Positions 1 to 12,339 are shown, counted from the stretch's first letter. The stretch: DNA of 33,325 nt from Funneliformis mosseae (GCA_910592005.1 CAJVPP010000407.1:1-33325); one strand, 5' to 3'. Made by a program: numbers and translations. Notes: generated from the sequence alone by a model not told the origin.

Positions 1-295
1 TTTAAAGAATTTTTTAAAAAATTATTATAATAAATTTTTTAAAACTTAAATTTAAAATTAAATTATTTAAAAAATATTATATAAACTTAAAATTTCTTCT
101 AATAAAATTAATAAAATATATTAAATTATATTTTTTATATAATTATTATATTACTAAAATTAATATTTAATATTTTATTAAATTAAATAATATATTTTTT
201 TAAGTTTGCAAGCAAATTTGCCTGCTAAACAATCTAAGGGATACAAATATTTATTATACTAAAGGAATATAACAATAGAATGCTCAATATACTAT

Positions 296-622
296 AGTAA
301 TAGCAAGTAATTCAAATGATCTCAAATAACTCAAATGACTGGACATGTGTTATTTGGATTATTTTAACATTAGATAATAAATAACCAGATCATTTAAAAT
401 TTAATCATGTAATCTTAATAATTCTAATCAAAATAATTATATTTCAAATGTTTTTATAAATATTTCATATAATATAAATTTGTAATTCTAACCAGAATAT
501 AAAATTTGGCCTGTATTACATTTAAATGATCAATAACAAATAACCTTAAATGATCAGCTCATTTAAAAATCATATAAAGGTTATTTTAAAATCGCTAAAT
601 AACCTAGTTATTTGCTATTACT
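296..622. mobile_element. MITE-like element A with 8-10 bp target duplication
   Basis: A 327-bp non-coding element bounded by AGTAATAGCAAGTAA on the left and the reverse complement of AGTAATAGCAAATAA on the right (14 of 15). The flanks 286-295 and 623-632 are identical (AATATACTAT). If one base on each side is counted as element, the duplication is 8 bp (ATATACTA) and the ends begin TAGTAATAGCAA, which would suit a hAT-type element; 9-10 bp would suit a Mutator-type one. The internal arms near both ends share CAAATGA/TCATTTAA-type blocks. It sits in the left arm of the larger palindrome. Confidence 0.75.
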
Positions 623-1164
623 AATATACTATGTAGATTAAAACTATATGTAGTATTATATAAAAATTATTAGTGATGATTTTTAGATAAACTTTGTTAA
701 GTATTAATTTACTATAAATTTATTATAAATTTAAATATTTTGAAAATTTTTAGATGTTTAGATCAAATGAAAATTTCTTCTTAATTACTTTAGTATTATT
801 CTACTTTTATAAAACTATAGTTATAAAGTTACAAAGTAAAATTTATATTAACTAGCAATTTTTCTATTGATATTAGGTTAATATTATTTTAATACATGAA
901 AAATTCAATTTGTTAAAAAAAATATCTGATAATTTATATTAAATGCAATAAATGGCTTCATAATTATATAAGCATAATTTATAAAGCAGAATAATATCAA
1001 AATAATTAAAAAAAAAATTTTCATTTGATCTAAATATCTAAAAAATTTCAAACTATTTAAATTTATAGTAAATTTATAATAAATCAATGCTTAACAAAGT
1101 TTATTTAAAAATTATCACTAATAAATTTTTATATAGTACTACATATCATTTTGATCTATATAGT

Positions 1165-1730
1165 AGCCCTGTTCATTTTTAGATTGGATCACTCAGATTA
1201 ACAAAATCAATAATTAATAAATTGTAGTTATAATTGAATATAATTTTTTTGATCAGATCAATAGTATCAATAATTTTATATTTTCATCATTCTAGCCTTC
1301 TTTTTCAAATTGAAAGTATTATTAAAAGTGTCTTTTTTACTCATTTTTTTATAAATTTTTGGTTTAGTAGTGTTAGAATAATATTAGTAATAATTTTGAT
1401 CAATGGTAATAAATTAAAAGTATGTAAAATTGAGTTAGAGGTTATTATAGCTATAATGTCTGGATTTTGTATAAAAAATTCTTATAGTTTTAGGAGAATT
1501 AAATGAAAAGTAGAATTTGAATTAGATATTTTAAATTAAATATGACAAATTTTAAAAAATAATTGCATTTATTTCAAAAATCAGCTAATCTGAATTAATT
1601 TATTAAAAATTAATCAAGATAAGTAATAAAATATTGATTGTATTAATCGCTCACCTGATCATTCTAATAGCCAATAATTTTTAATTTTAATTTTCAGTTG
1701 ATCAGGTCTGATCTAGAAATAAATAGGGCT
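1165..1730. mobile_element. MITE-like element C with AGCCCT ends
   Basis: A 566-bp element running from AGCCCTGTTCATTT to a right end whose reverse complement is AGCCCTATTTATTT, with similarity continuing for about 28 bp with mismatches. The trinucleotide AGT is present on both sides (1162-1164 and 1731-1733), a possible 3-bp target duplication. Several GATCAGATCA-like words lie inside both ends. Removing the element rejoins the right arm of the surrounding palindrome cleanly, which supports these limits. A 90-codon frame inside it starts at TTG and resembles no protein, so I treat it as chance. Confidence 0.65.
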
Positions 1731-1770
1731 AGTATATTAAACATCCTAATGTTATGTAATATTTGTGCAA

Positions 1771-4700
1771 AAAATGTTTTACAAGTTTGATATAACATTA
1801 ATTTTACGATTTTATTAGTTGAAATTGTAATAAATATTTTTGAATATCATATAATTATTAATTTTGATTGATTTTAAAAGACCTTTTAAGTTACACAAAT
1901 ATTTGCATTTATCATATATATCAAATTATGAAATTTTGAAATTGTTACATGTTATCAACCAATAAATATTAGTTTAAATATTTAAATTAATAATATGAAA
2001 ATGATTGTATGACTATAAATTTAATTTCTTATGATAATTATAAATTAATTTAATTTTTACATATATTAACATTTAAGAAAAATAATAAAAATATATATAT
2101 AATATATAATAATATAAATTTTATAGTCTTAAAAATAATATTTTTGTACATTTAATAAATTTTTTGTTGCTACTATATTATATATTACTTTTTTTATATT
2201 AATTAATCTATTTTTAATTGCATTTTTAATATTATTATCAATGAATCTACCTTTAATCTTTTCTTTTATCATTAAATTTATTATTAATATATTGATATTA
2301 TTCTTAAATTTATTCAAAAAATAGTCTAAATAAATAAAATATTTAAAATATTTAAATTGGTTCTTTTATAAGTAAAGACTATAGTAATTATAATCATTAC
2401 TAAAATATTATAATTATGTAATTATTATCACAATATATATAATTACATAAAAATTTAATATTTAATTTTTAAAAGTAATGAAATCTCTTAAAAAGATGCT
2501 AATCAATTATTTCATAACTTAATAAAAAAGTTTATATGTATTAATACCATTAGATAATAATTTAATAATTAAAGGATACTAATCATATACTTAATATATT
2601 TTTGTGAATATATCTAAAAGAAATATAGCATACTTTTTTGAAATTATTTCAGTATATATAAATATTTCATTGAATACACAAAATATTATTAAAAATATTA
2701 TCTTTTCAATGCTGAAAAATAAATACATCACCTTTTGTAATTATTCAACTATAGAAAATTTAATAATGTAACATTAAATAATACTATAAATAATTTTTAC
2801 AGATAATCACTTAGTAAAGCAAGATTATTAATAATCATATTAATCATCAGATGATTAGTTTTCATCTAATAAAAATATCAGAAAAGAACATTAAAAACTT
2901 GTTTATAATTTTTTAATTAAACTAAAAAAAGATCACTTTAATAATATATATATGCCTTCTTTAAGAACTAAAAGAATCAAATTGTTGAAAAAATCAATTA
3001 AATATAAAATTCAATATTTTTGTATATATAGTCAAATTTTAAATAAACAATATCACTGATATCAAGTTATATAATACATATAATATTAAAAATTAAATTA
3101 ATTTTTCATGACTAAAATTTCTTATCAAGATTTTTATATATATCAAATATACTAAAAAGTGATAAAAATATTACACAGTCAAGAATTAGATAATTTTATT
3201 AATTTTTAATAAGTAACTAAGTTATATTTTTTTAATAACTTATTAGTTAACTATTATTTAATAAAATATTTTGTTTGTTATTTAGTTTAGAGTAATATAT
3301 AGTGTAAAATCTAATTTTGAAAAAATCTCTACTTTTCAATTCTTTGTACTTTATATATTCTTACTAAAAGAATAGTTTTAGTTTTTTATATTTTTACTAA
3401 TTAATAAGCTATAAGTATCTACATAAAGTCAATCTATGACATCTTATATAATTTATAATTTTTGGCATTTTAGTCTTTTAATGAAAATATAATGTGCAAT
3501 GTTAAAAAATAAAGATTTTTTAAAATTTGATTTAAGAATTACAACATAATAAATTAAATAATTAATAAAATATTTTATTAATACAATAGATGTCTAAAAT
3601 ATTTCTAATAAAATATGGCTTAGTATTAATGATAAATTTACTTAATATCTCATTTTTAATTATACAATATTTTTGTCACTTTTTAATACTTTATAAATAT
3701 CATTAAATAAAATAAATTTTTTTAAAAAATAAGTTTATAAATATTTAAAGAAATATGTAAAGAATTCATCTAAATACAAATGATATACAGTTTCTATCAA
3801 AAGTAATTGCAGTTAGGGATATTGCTTCTTATGTTAACTACAGCAACTCTGTTATTCCAATTTAGCTCATTGTTTATTAGACCAAATTGGATAATGGTAT
3901 GTTTATATAAAATAAATAATAAAAAAATAAATTAAACCTATTAGAACTTTTTATTACTTACCAAAATTACAATACTATTAACATTTATTAAAATAAGTTA
4001 CAAAGTCATAAAGATTTTTTGAAATAAAAACGTACAATATTTGAGTAGTTTTTAAAAAAAATTGAAAAAATTATTAAAAATATTAGTTGCACAAAAAAAA
4101 TTTCAAATGAAATTTTTTTTTAATGAAGAAATGAGATAATCTTGATAACTCAATATTACTTAACTGTATCAATAGCATGCTAATCAAATTTAAGCATGTA
4201 TTGATGATGCAAATGGAAGATACACTATATATTATTATCTAATAAAATTTATAAATATTTTTTTTATCTTTATTTAAAAAAAAATTTACCTATATTTGAT
4301 ATAAAATTATATATATAAGGTTAAAAAAACTGTCCACCATTATTTTTAACAGAGACTGTAATAAATAGAAAAATATATTTATTGTTAATAAAAAGTATTA
4401 TATAATAATTTTTTGAATAAAAGCTAATCAGATTAGTCTACAATAATAAGTATTATATAATTAGAAAAATACTCTTTCATTAGGATTTAATTATAAATAA
4501 TTTGAAGAGCTTTCATATAGTTATTTATATTTTTTTAATTGCTTTTAATAAAATTAATATTCTGTATATATTTCTCATATTTTTTCTGTTAACTTATCAT
4601 AGTAAATATATAATATTAATCTATTTATAATCTTATTATTAAAGCATTCATAATCTGTATAATCTTATATATAATTATGATTATAATAAATCACTTATCA

Positions 4701-6838
4701 AAATGCTTTTCTATCAATTTATTATTGAATTTATTGCTCTATTACATCATATCAGCAGTGTAAAATATGAATTTATTATAGTTATTACTATATATACTAT
4801 CTAAAATATACTTGTAGTATCAGGTCACCTTTGAATATAAATATTATGATAATCATTAATATTCAACACAAAGGTTTTTTCTAAATATTTTATAAAGATA
4901 TTCTCTATGTAATTTTCATATATATATGATATTTTTTTTCTTTTTATAATCTATTGTTTTTTATGTAATTATTATACTAAGATTTACTATCATATTTAAA
5001 TTTTTATTGTTTATACCTATTGAATTTAAATAATATGTAAGACTAAACTTAAAGAAATAATTTTAATATTATTTAATAAAGCAAAAAAATAATATAATAC
5101 CATTAATCTTATTATACAATCTATTATTTATTTATTATACTTCTGTGACTGAATTATTAAATAAAACTGAATAAAGAAATTCTTTAGGCTTAAATTACTT
5201 TCTTGAAATAATTTTTGCAATCCATTAAATCTATATATTAGATTTTTTTCTTCAAATATTTTTTATAATATAGAATTTTGGTTATTAACTGAATAGTTCT
5301 AGTTAAATTAACCTTTATACTTATCTCTTTCTCAATTATAACTTCTAAAATTCTTTTTAGTTATGATTTTAACTTATTTAGAATCTCATTTTAATAGATT
5401 CTTTATTAAATACATTGTCATAGTGAAAATTTTCAATTTGGATTAATCATGTTCTTAAATTTTTACTTAAGATTATTAATTGCGACTTACTGCAATTAAG
5501 AAATTAAGATCTAGCTAACTCTTAACTTTATCAAATCTACATTAAATTTTAAAACAAATCTATCAAATATGAAGATTTGAAAGACAAAATTATAAACATT
5601 TAATTAAAGAATTTAGATGATAAATTTAATTACAAATAATATGTAAAAATTAAGTCAGACTATATAAAGATATAAAATGGTAGAAAGATATAAGTTTTAA
5701 TTAATTTGTTTATTAATATTAAACTCATATTCACAAAAGAGTTTGTAAATTTGCAAAAAAGTTAATTTATAATATAAGCAAAAAGTTTATCTATTTATAT
5801 AAAATTTTTTTTGTTATAGCTAACTATTTATTATGCTATAACTAACTAATTTGATAAATAAAATATAAATCAGCGTATAAAATCTAAAAAATATTACATG
5901 TAACCACATGTATATAAATTTATTTTGTAGTATTAAAAAATTTTGTGCATTTTATAAAAAAGATCAAAATAAAATTTTGTGCACATTTTTGTGTACTATA
6001 TAAAATAGTACTTTAAATTCTAATAAATCTGAAATTTTTAAAGAATCTCAGAGAGAAAGCCTAAGAAATAGCTATTATATCTAAAAAAAGTAGCAAGCAT
6101 GCAAATTACCCAATCCTGACATAGGGAGATAGTAACAATAAATAATAATACAGGATTCTTTTAAATTCTATAATTGAAATGAATACAATTTAAATCTTTT
6201 AATGAAAAACAATTGGAAGGCAAGTTTAGTGTCAGTAGCTATGATAATTCTAGCTCCAATAGTATATATTAAAGTTGTTACAGTTAAAAAGCTCATAGTT
6301 GAATTTTGTGATTAATATTTTGGTCATGCCATATTTCTTATCAAATAAATATAAAGTTATTATTATATAGTTATCATAAAAATGATCTTTAAAAATATTA
6401 AAATATCAACATAGAAGTTTATATAAGAATATAATTTAAATATTTACTATATTTTAAGTATTATATACATTAAACATAGGTTATAAATTAAACAAATTAT
6501 ATATTTTAGTTACTTGATTTAGTTTGTATCATTTATTATTATTATAGATTTATTAAAGTAAATAAACTAACTTATATAAAGATTTTAAGAAGTTTATTCT
6601 GTATAAATGTATTATTAGAATAGATATTTAATAAAAAATTAATAATATTATTTACTAAAGTTCTTGATTTTTTTTTAATATTTTAAGGATCTTCTTCTAT
6701 AATTTGAAAATAATAAAATAAGTAATTATATATTTTAAAAGAGAATTAGTAAGAAAATATAGATCTTTTAATATAATTCAGTAAATATATTTTATAAAAA
6801 AATATAAAAAAGATATTATAAATTAAAAATAATATTAT
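1771..6838. other. AT-rich gene-free DNA
   Basis: This stretch is mostly A and T with short runs and weak palindromes, and no open frame has protein-like composition. Two short patches are slightly richer in G and C, about 3790-3900 and 6090-6310. The second reads KQLEGKFSVSSYDNS in one plus-strand frame before a stop and may be a tiny gene relic, but I cannot identify it. Confidence 0.7.
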
Positions 6839-6935
6839 AACTAGTTATAACTAATGATAAATAAATATCATAAGGTTAGAATTAGTTATAACTAGTAACA
6901 AATAAGTATCATATAATTGCAACTAGTTGTAATGC
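6839..6935. repeat. Two-copy direct repeat
   Basis: A unit of roughly 50 bp, built on AGTTATAACTAATGATAAAT and AGTTATAACTAGTAACAAAT followed by AAGTATCAT or AAATATCAT, occurs twice in a row with several mismatches. It contains the near-palindrome AACTAGTTATAACTA. No function can be inferred. Confidence 0.5.
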
Positions 6936-6996
6936 TATTTTTATTGTAAATTAAAAGAGAGGGCAAAAAAATATCCTTAGCAAAGTAAAATATAAA

Positions 6997-7143
6997 CACT
7001 TTATAATAGAAAAAATAAAAATTACTAAAAATAACTTTTTGAATTAATATTAAATTTGAACTTATTTCATTAAAAAAATAATATTTAGTTTATAAAGTAA
7101 AAAAAAGCTTTTTGATAGTTTTTACTTTTCTATTATAAAGTAC
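6997..7143. repeat. Inverted repeat, about 45-bp arms
   Basis: The left arm 6997-7042 starts ACTTTATAATAGAAAAA. The right arm 7097-7143, read on the minus strand, starts ACTTTATAATAGAAAAG and continues similarly. The loop is about 55 bp. It has the form of a small foldback element or a hairpin in transcripts. No target duplication was recognised. Confidence 0.6.
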
Positions 7144-7647
7144 TTATATAACTAAATTACCTATTTTATTTTTTTAAATGTTTTATAATTTTCTCATTCA
7201 AATTTTTTAAAGCTCAAGTTTATATTTAAGGTTAAATAGAAGAATATATAACAGATTTTTATATAAATATTTTGTATTAGAAAATAAGAATATATAGAAT
7301 GTATATTAAAAATTTTGACATTTATAAAAATATTAAAGATAGTTTAAAAGAGACTAGATAATATATACACAAACTTTTTTTTGCTTATTTAACTATTTAA
7401 TACTAAGACCTGATAATATTATATAAATATTTTTTAGTCAAAATATAATAGAAATAGTTTATTTCTTTAAAGTAAAAATATATATTAGTAAAATATATTT
7501 TATTAAAGTATTATAAGAAAAAATTTAAAATATTTTTAAGAAATCAATTTTTTATATGTAAAAATATTTTATTATATAAGTTTAATTATACTTGTATAGA
7601 TAATTTATAATATATTATTTATTATATCATATAGTTCTTAAAAAAGT
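7144..7647. other. AT-rich gene-free DNA
   Basis: Simple AT-rich sequence between two inverted-repeat structures. I see no gene, RNA gene or well-formed element in it. Confidence 0.7.
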
Positions 7648-8938
7648 AATCAGAATTACAAAAAATATTAGAGTTTAAACTCGAGTCAGAAAAGTTAACT
7701 CAAGTCAAAATTAAATTAAGAAATTTTTAACTCGAAGAGTACTCGAGTTGGAAATTTGAGTCAGAAACTCGAGTCAAATTCGAGTTAAAGTTATAATACG
7801 GGCTAGAAAAGTATAATACAGGCCAAAATTTTGTGATATTTTTAGGGTTGAATTAAAGGAAATTTTTTTAAAAAATTTTTATTCAATGATTATATAATAA
7901 ATGTTAATTATATTATGCTAATAAATACAGTTTAAGAAAAGAATTACATGCTATTTATAAAATATAGCATAAATTTGAAGTTAACTCGAGTAGTTTTAAT
8001 TTGAGTTAATTCGAATTCTGACTTGAATCAAGAAAATCTTGACTTGAATCAGAATTTAATTCAAGTTGATTTGAGTTAAACGAATACAAGTTCAATCTTT
8101 AAAAAATATAATAAATAAAAAATTAGTAATTAAAATTATTTTAAAATTTGTAGATTTATTAATAAATATATAAATATTATATATAAAATTTTAGCTATTT
8201 ATTTTATTTTCTTATTTTATAATCATATTTTTAATAAAAAAAATTGTTAAAAATTTAAAGAATAAAAAATTTGTTAAGTTTTATATAATACCTCAAATAT
8301 CAATAAATAATATAAAAAAAATTACTATTATAAAAAATATACTTTTTAATAAATTTATGAAAAAATTTTAGTGTTATTTTATCAGTTAGTTTTTAATAAA
8401 TTGAAATTAAAGTTAATTATAAAATAATATGCAGAATGCAAATTATAAGTATATTTATTTAATATTAGACATATAATTTTTTTTGTATATTTGAATATTA
8501 TTAATTTATATTAATAATTTATATAATAATTTTTTATAATTATTGTAGTTTAAATTAAATCTTAAATTTTATTTTTTTAGTTATTATTAAGGGTTGAGAT
8601 CATTTTAGTAAATAAATTTTAATTTTAAGTTTTTCAACAATTAATGAATCATAAAATACCAATTTTTAATAAATTAACCTAATTTAAACTTTGATTTTAT
8701 AGTTATTTAATTTTAATAAGTTATGATTAAAAATACTATATTAAAATTGTCAGGTTTTTACTGCTTAAATTTTTAATGATATTTTTTTGATTTAAAGAAT
8801 AATTATAAAATATAGAGATAGAATAAATAGCTAAAATTTTGTATATATAATATTTATATATTTAATAACAAATCTATAAAATTTAAAGTAATATTAATTA
8901 CTAGTTTTTTATTTATTATATTTTTTTATAATTCTGAT
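7648..8938. repeat. Large palindrome D interrupted by a hAT-like insertion
   Basis: Positions 8110-8275 match the reverse complement of 8765-8930 at roughly 85% by eye, including the shared word ATATATAAATATTATATATA near the centre of each arm. The outermost part of the left arm (about 7648-7668, containing ATCAGAATTAC) lies beyond the 7669-8101 insertion. It matches the outer right arm, whose minus-strand reading is ATCAGAATTAT. The 0.5-kb loop holds no open frame. This looks like a non-autonomous DNA element with long terminal inverted repeats. Confidence 0.7.
7669..8101. mobile_element. hAT-like non-autonomous element E, 8-bp target duplication
   Basis: A 433-bp element. AAAAATAT flanks both ends (7661-7668 and 8102-8109). 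The imperfect terminal inverted repeats are TAGAGTTTAAACTCG on the left and, on the minus strand, TAAAGATTGAACTTG on the right (11 of 15). Both ends are packed with ACTCGAGT-like words: exact CTCGAG at 7680, 7742, 7768 and 7985, plus many one-off variants such as CTTGAATCA. Short repeated words near both ends are typical of hAT elements, where transposase binds. There is no coding capacity. Confidence 0.65.
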
Positions 8939-8957
8939 ATTTTTGAAAAATGTATAC

Positions 8958-9339
8958 ATTTTAATAAGGATTAAAAATACTTATATTATTTTTATTATAT
9001 AGATGATTTGTAAAGACTAATTTAGAATAGCTAACTCTATATTTATTAAATAGTACTAATTATATTATAATAAATTTTTTACTAATATTCATTATTATCA
9101 AGTAAATATAGATTTGTAAATTAAATTATCTTAACTAATATTTTGCAAATTAGATTAGTTTTAATTTTATCTAAATCTGATTTGATTTGATTTTCATTTT
9201 TATGGATCTGATCTAAATCTGAATCTAATAGATCTTTTTAAATTCAGATTTAATCTGAATCTAATAAATTAAATCTTAAATTTAAAGTTAATAGATTAAT
9301 TAAATCTATCTAATTTAATCTAAATTTAGTTTTAAAGAA
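8958..9339. other. AT-rich DNA with clustered ATCTGAATCT words
   Basis: No gene. From about 9165 to 9325 the words AATCTGAT, ATCTAAATCTGA and AATCTGAATCTAATA recur in both orientations. This resembles the subterminal repeat style of element E with a different motif. I could not define ends or a target duplication, so it is not called a transposon. Confidence 0.45.
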
Positions 9340-9620
9340 ATCTAAAAAGTTTTTTTTTTCAAATTTTTAGTTCTTAAAAAATTCTAAAAAAATGTTTATT
9401 TTTATTTAAAAAAATTTTCAGTTCTAAAAAAAATCTAAAAAATATTTCTTTTTATTAAAATGAAATTTTTAGTTTTATAAAGATCAAAAAATATTTCTTT
9501 TTATTAAAAAGAAATTTTTAGTTTTTAAAAAATTTGAAAAATATTTCTTTTCATTAAAAATTTTCAGTTTTAAATAGATTTGAAAAATATTTTTTTACAT
9601 TAAAAAGAAATTTTTAGGAT
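9340..9620. repeat. Tandem repeat, about 50 bp by 5-6 copies
   Basis: Diverged units of roughly 45-55 bp, each built as a AAAAATATTTCTTTTTATTA-like block followed by GAAATTTTTAGTTTT, with variants. The middle copies (about 9430-9580) are most alike and the outer ones are degraded. It is purely AT-rich and non-coding, a minisatellite-like array. Confidence 0.65.
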
Positions 9621-10717
9621 CTAATAAAAAGGATTTCTTTTTTACTCTAAATATGGATTATTATTTATGTCACTCATTTTATAGTTGAAAACTGTAATTA
9701 TAAATTTTGTATAATAGTATTTTAATATATATTACTTATTTGTAAAAAGTAAAGAATATTGAAAAAAGAGAAATTAAAGAAGTAGAAATTCTTAATTTTA
9801 TTATTTAAAATATAAGCATAAAACACTTTTATTCTACTGTAAACTATGTATATGTTGTCTATTCACACATATAATATAGCAAATTAGAAATTGGAATTAG
9901 GTGTAATAGGTGTAATGTATTAAAGTATGCATTTTGTTTATATAATACTTTTTTAATAATGAGACATTTCAGACATTCTAAAAGTTCCTATTACTTAGTA
10001 TATAATAAAAATACTTTTAATATTTTTGACATTTAATATAGTTACTATATATTTCAGTTTATAATTTTATTTTATTTTATTAAATTTGATTAACTCAATA
10101 AATACTCAGTAAAATTAATATCTAAATATTTTATTTCTGTTAATTACTTTACTTATTTAATCAAAGTTAGTTTTATTTAAATAAAATTCTAAATTATGCT
10201 ATAAAGTGTTTATACAAAATATAATAAAATAAGTATAACTTTATAAATATTTAAGCTAACTTGATAAAAATTGATATTTAAATAGTTTCATACTTGCAAA
10301 ATTACTTTACTTAGTTTTTAAGAATACATTTACTTTTAGATAAGTTGTTGTAATTATATTATAAAAAATAAGTATAATATAGTATTTTATGAAATATTTG
10401 TATAAAAACGCGTTTATATAAAAAATAAAAAATTGTTTATAGTTTTTGTAAATAATAAATACTTTTATATTATTTAAAAAATTATATCAACAAACTTTAA
10501 AGAATATAAAGAAAGAGAAAAAAAGGAAGAAAGAAAATAGATAAAATCAGTATATGATTTAAAGAAAGGAATAGGATAATATCATATACTCTAGGAATAG
10601 GTTAAGATTTTTCTTAATAAATAATATTTTGTTTAACATAATACTTTAGTATTATTACTTATGATATATAATTATATTTACTTTCTTAAATAGGACTTGT
10701 TGATTTAAAATTCATTT
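9621..10717. other. AT-rich DNA downstream of the Kelch gene
   Basis: No gene seen. A purine-rich run (about 10495-10575) contains GAAAGAGAAAAAAAGGAAGA. The 3' untranslated region of the Kelch gene at 10718 must lie at the right edge of this stretch, because that gene reads leftward. Confidence 0.6.
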
Positions 10718-12339
10718 TTATTGTGTTTCTTTTTTATATTGATTTTTTTTATTATATCTATTCCGTTTATATAATAAGAAACTTCCAAATGATAGAAAAA
10801 GACCTGTTCCTAAAATTATACTAATTATAACTGGTATTGTTATTTGTGTTGATGGCTTTGTTGAAAGGATAAAATCATACATCCATATATATTCTTCATT
10901 ATTACTAATATCAAGTAATAAAATATCATCATCATTATCATTTCCGTTCCCATTTTTACCAACACCTATTAAATTAAAATTAGATAAGATTAAAAATTAA
11001 GACTAAAGTAATTAATAATTAACTTTTATGCAAATATATTTTTACAAAGTTAATATAATAATATTTACCAAATGATATGACCATGTACTTTCCGATTACA
11101 GTTGCCTCATGCAAACTTCTTGACTCTTCAGGTTGTTTTCCAGACGATTTTGGAATATACCATTCATAATTTTCCAAATTTAATACATAAAGTGCGTCTG
11201 GAAGTAAAACATTACCATTTTTATTTGCTCCTCCAAAAATTATTACTCGTTGTCCATCCAACCCTTCAATATCATTGTTATTGTTGGTTAATATAAATTC
11301 AAAACATCCTATATATTTTTGTTTACTTACCAAGGACAGTAGAAAAAGCAGCTCTATCCGAAGGAATTGTACCTGAAGTTGACTAATGTAAAATTATATA
11401 AGTTTTTAGCTATTTAAAATATTTGTTACTAAATAAAATCCATTAATAAAACTTGCCTTTATACTCCAATTATCATTAATCGTATCATATAGGTAGACCT
11501 ATAATTTTATTATTTGTTTTATATTTATTAACTTTCAAAGTTTATAATTTACATATTATTTAATTAATATATCACCTCATTTAATGGCAAAACTTCATCA
11601 TCATTATCTTTATATCCACCTATTTAATAAACTTGCTTGTATAAGATAATGTTTGTCAACTTATTGCAGTATCGATTATTTACTTACCAAAATAAATAAC
11701 GGTATTATTTGAAATAAAAACCGCACCACAAATAATTCTTGGAGTAGGAGCATTAACTAAACTTCCCATGTTCAAATTCAAATTAATTGTATCCAAAATA
11801 AGCATATCATTATAAAAAGTTGTTCTATTTTTATGATTTCCACCGAACAAATACATCTTCCCAATATCATCAACGATGCCTTTTAGATTATGTTTTGTCT
11901 TGATATCATCTCCATTTTTAACTAATTCTGGAATACTCCATGAATTACTTTTTGTATCAAATGTATAAACTAATTCCAGAACAATAGGTCTATCAGTTTT
12001 TGCTCCAAATAAAAACAAAGTATCATTATATGCACCACCTCTGGCAGATGCAGCGGAACGGTGCGCTGGAATAGTATTAATATCTGTTAGGTCGTGCCAT
12101 ACTATATTTTTAATATTAAATTGTTCAGATACGTCAAGATAAAAAAATTGTCCTCCAATATTTTCATTATTTTTAGTTGAATCTAATCGACCACCTAAGA
12201 TGTAAAGTTTATTATCAATAAGTGTTGCTGTATGAGAGTATCGTTTTAATGGCTTAAAAGGTGTACTTTGGCAATTTACTTCAATTAACAATCGAATTAA
12301 AAACCACAATACGATATATATCAAATAATTCTTTGACAT
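10718..12339 (-). CDS. Kelch-repeat protein with signal peptide and C-terminal membrane anchor
   Basis: Six exons on the minus strand: 12339-11688, 11619-11576, 11498-11457, 11382-11331, 11263-11069 and 10965-10718 (introns 68, 77, 74, 67 and 103 nt). They total 1233 nt, giving 410 residues. The ATG at 12339 is chosen because a hydrophobic signal peptide starts there (MSKNYLIYIVLWFLIRLL, probable cut after VNC near residue 23); a TTG-initiated extension upstream is ignored. About six Kelch-like blades follow, with hallmarks such as KLYILGG, TLFLFGA, KMYLFGG, the split TVIYFGG and RVIIFGG, consistent with a beta-propeller. Residues about 369-393 form one membrane helix followed by a Lys/Arg-rich tail, so the propeller probably faces outside. 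NDT, NRT and NNT are possible glycosylation sites. Intron 3 has a GC donor (GCAAGT). Kelch proteins of this layout are numerous in Rhizophagus; the ligand is unknown. Confidence 0.85.

Larger units (their letters stand above)
243..1770. repeat. Large imperfect palindrome with two nested insertions
   Basis: The best-matching arm segments are 626-775 and the reverse complement of 1018-1161, about 90% alike by eye. Once the two nested elements (296-622 and 1165-1730) are removed, the outer parts also pair: about 265-295 on the left with about 1731-1765 on the right, roughly 21 of 25 bases next to the insertion points. The loop is about 776-1017. I see no transposase or other coding sequence. It is probably an old foldback or MITE-type element. 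The outermost limits are approximate. Confidence 0.7.

Noticed and set aside
905..1087. 60-codon minus-strand frame
   Set aside because: It lies across the loop and right arm of the palindrome, has only Ile/Phe/Tyr/Asn-rich AT-driven composition and no known pattern.
1234..1506. 90-codon plus-strand frame
   Set aside because: It starts at TTG, lies within a MITE-like element and has AT-driven composition.
2129..2317. 62-codon minus-strand frame
   Set aside because: It consists mostly of Asn, Ile and Lys, as expected from random AT-rich sequence.
11102..11296. Plus-strand frame in the Kelch gene
   Set aside because: It is antisense to Kelch exon 5, which has clear repeat signatures.
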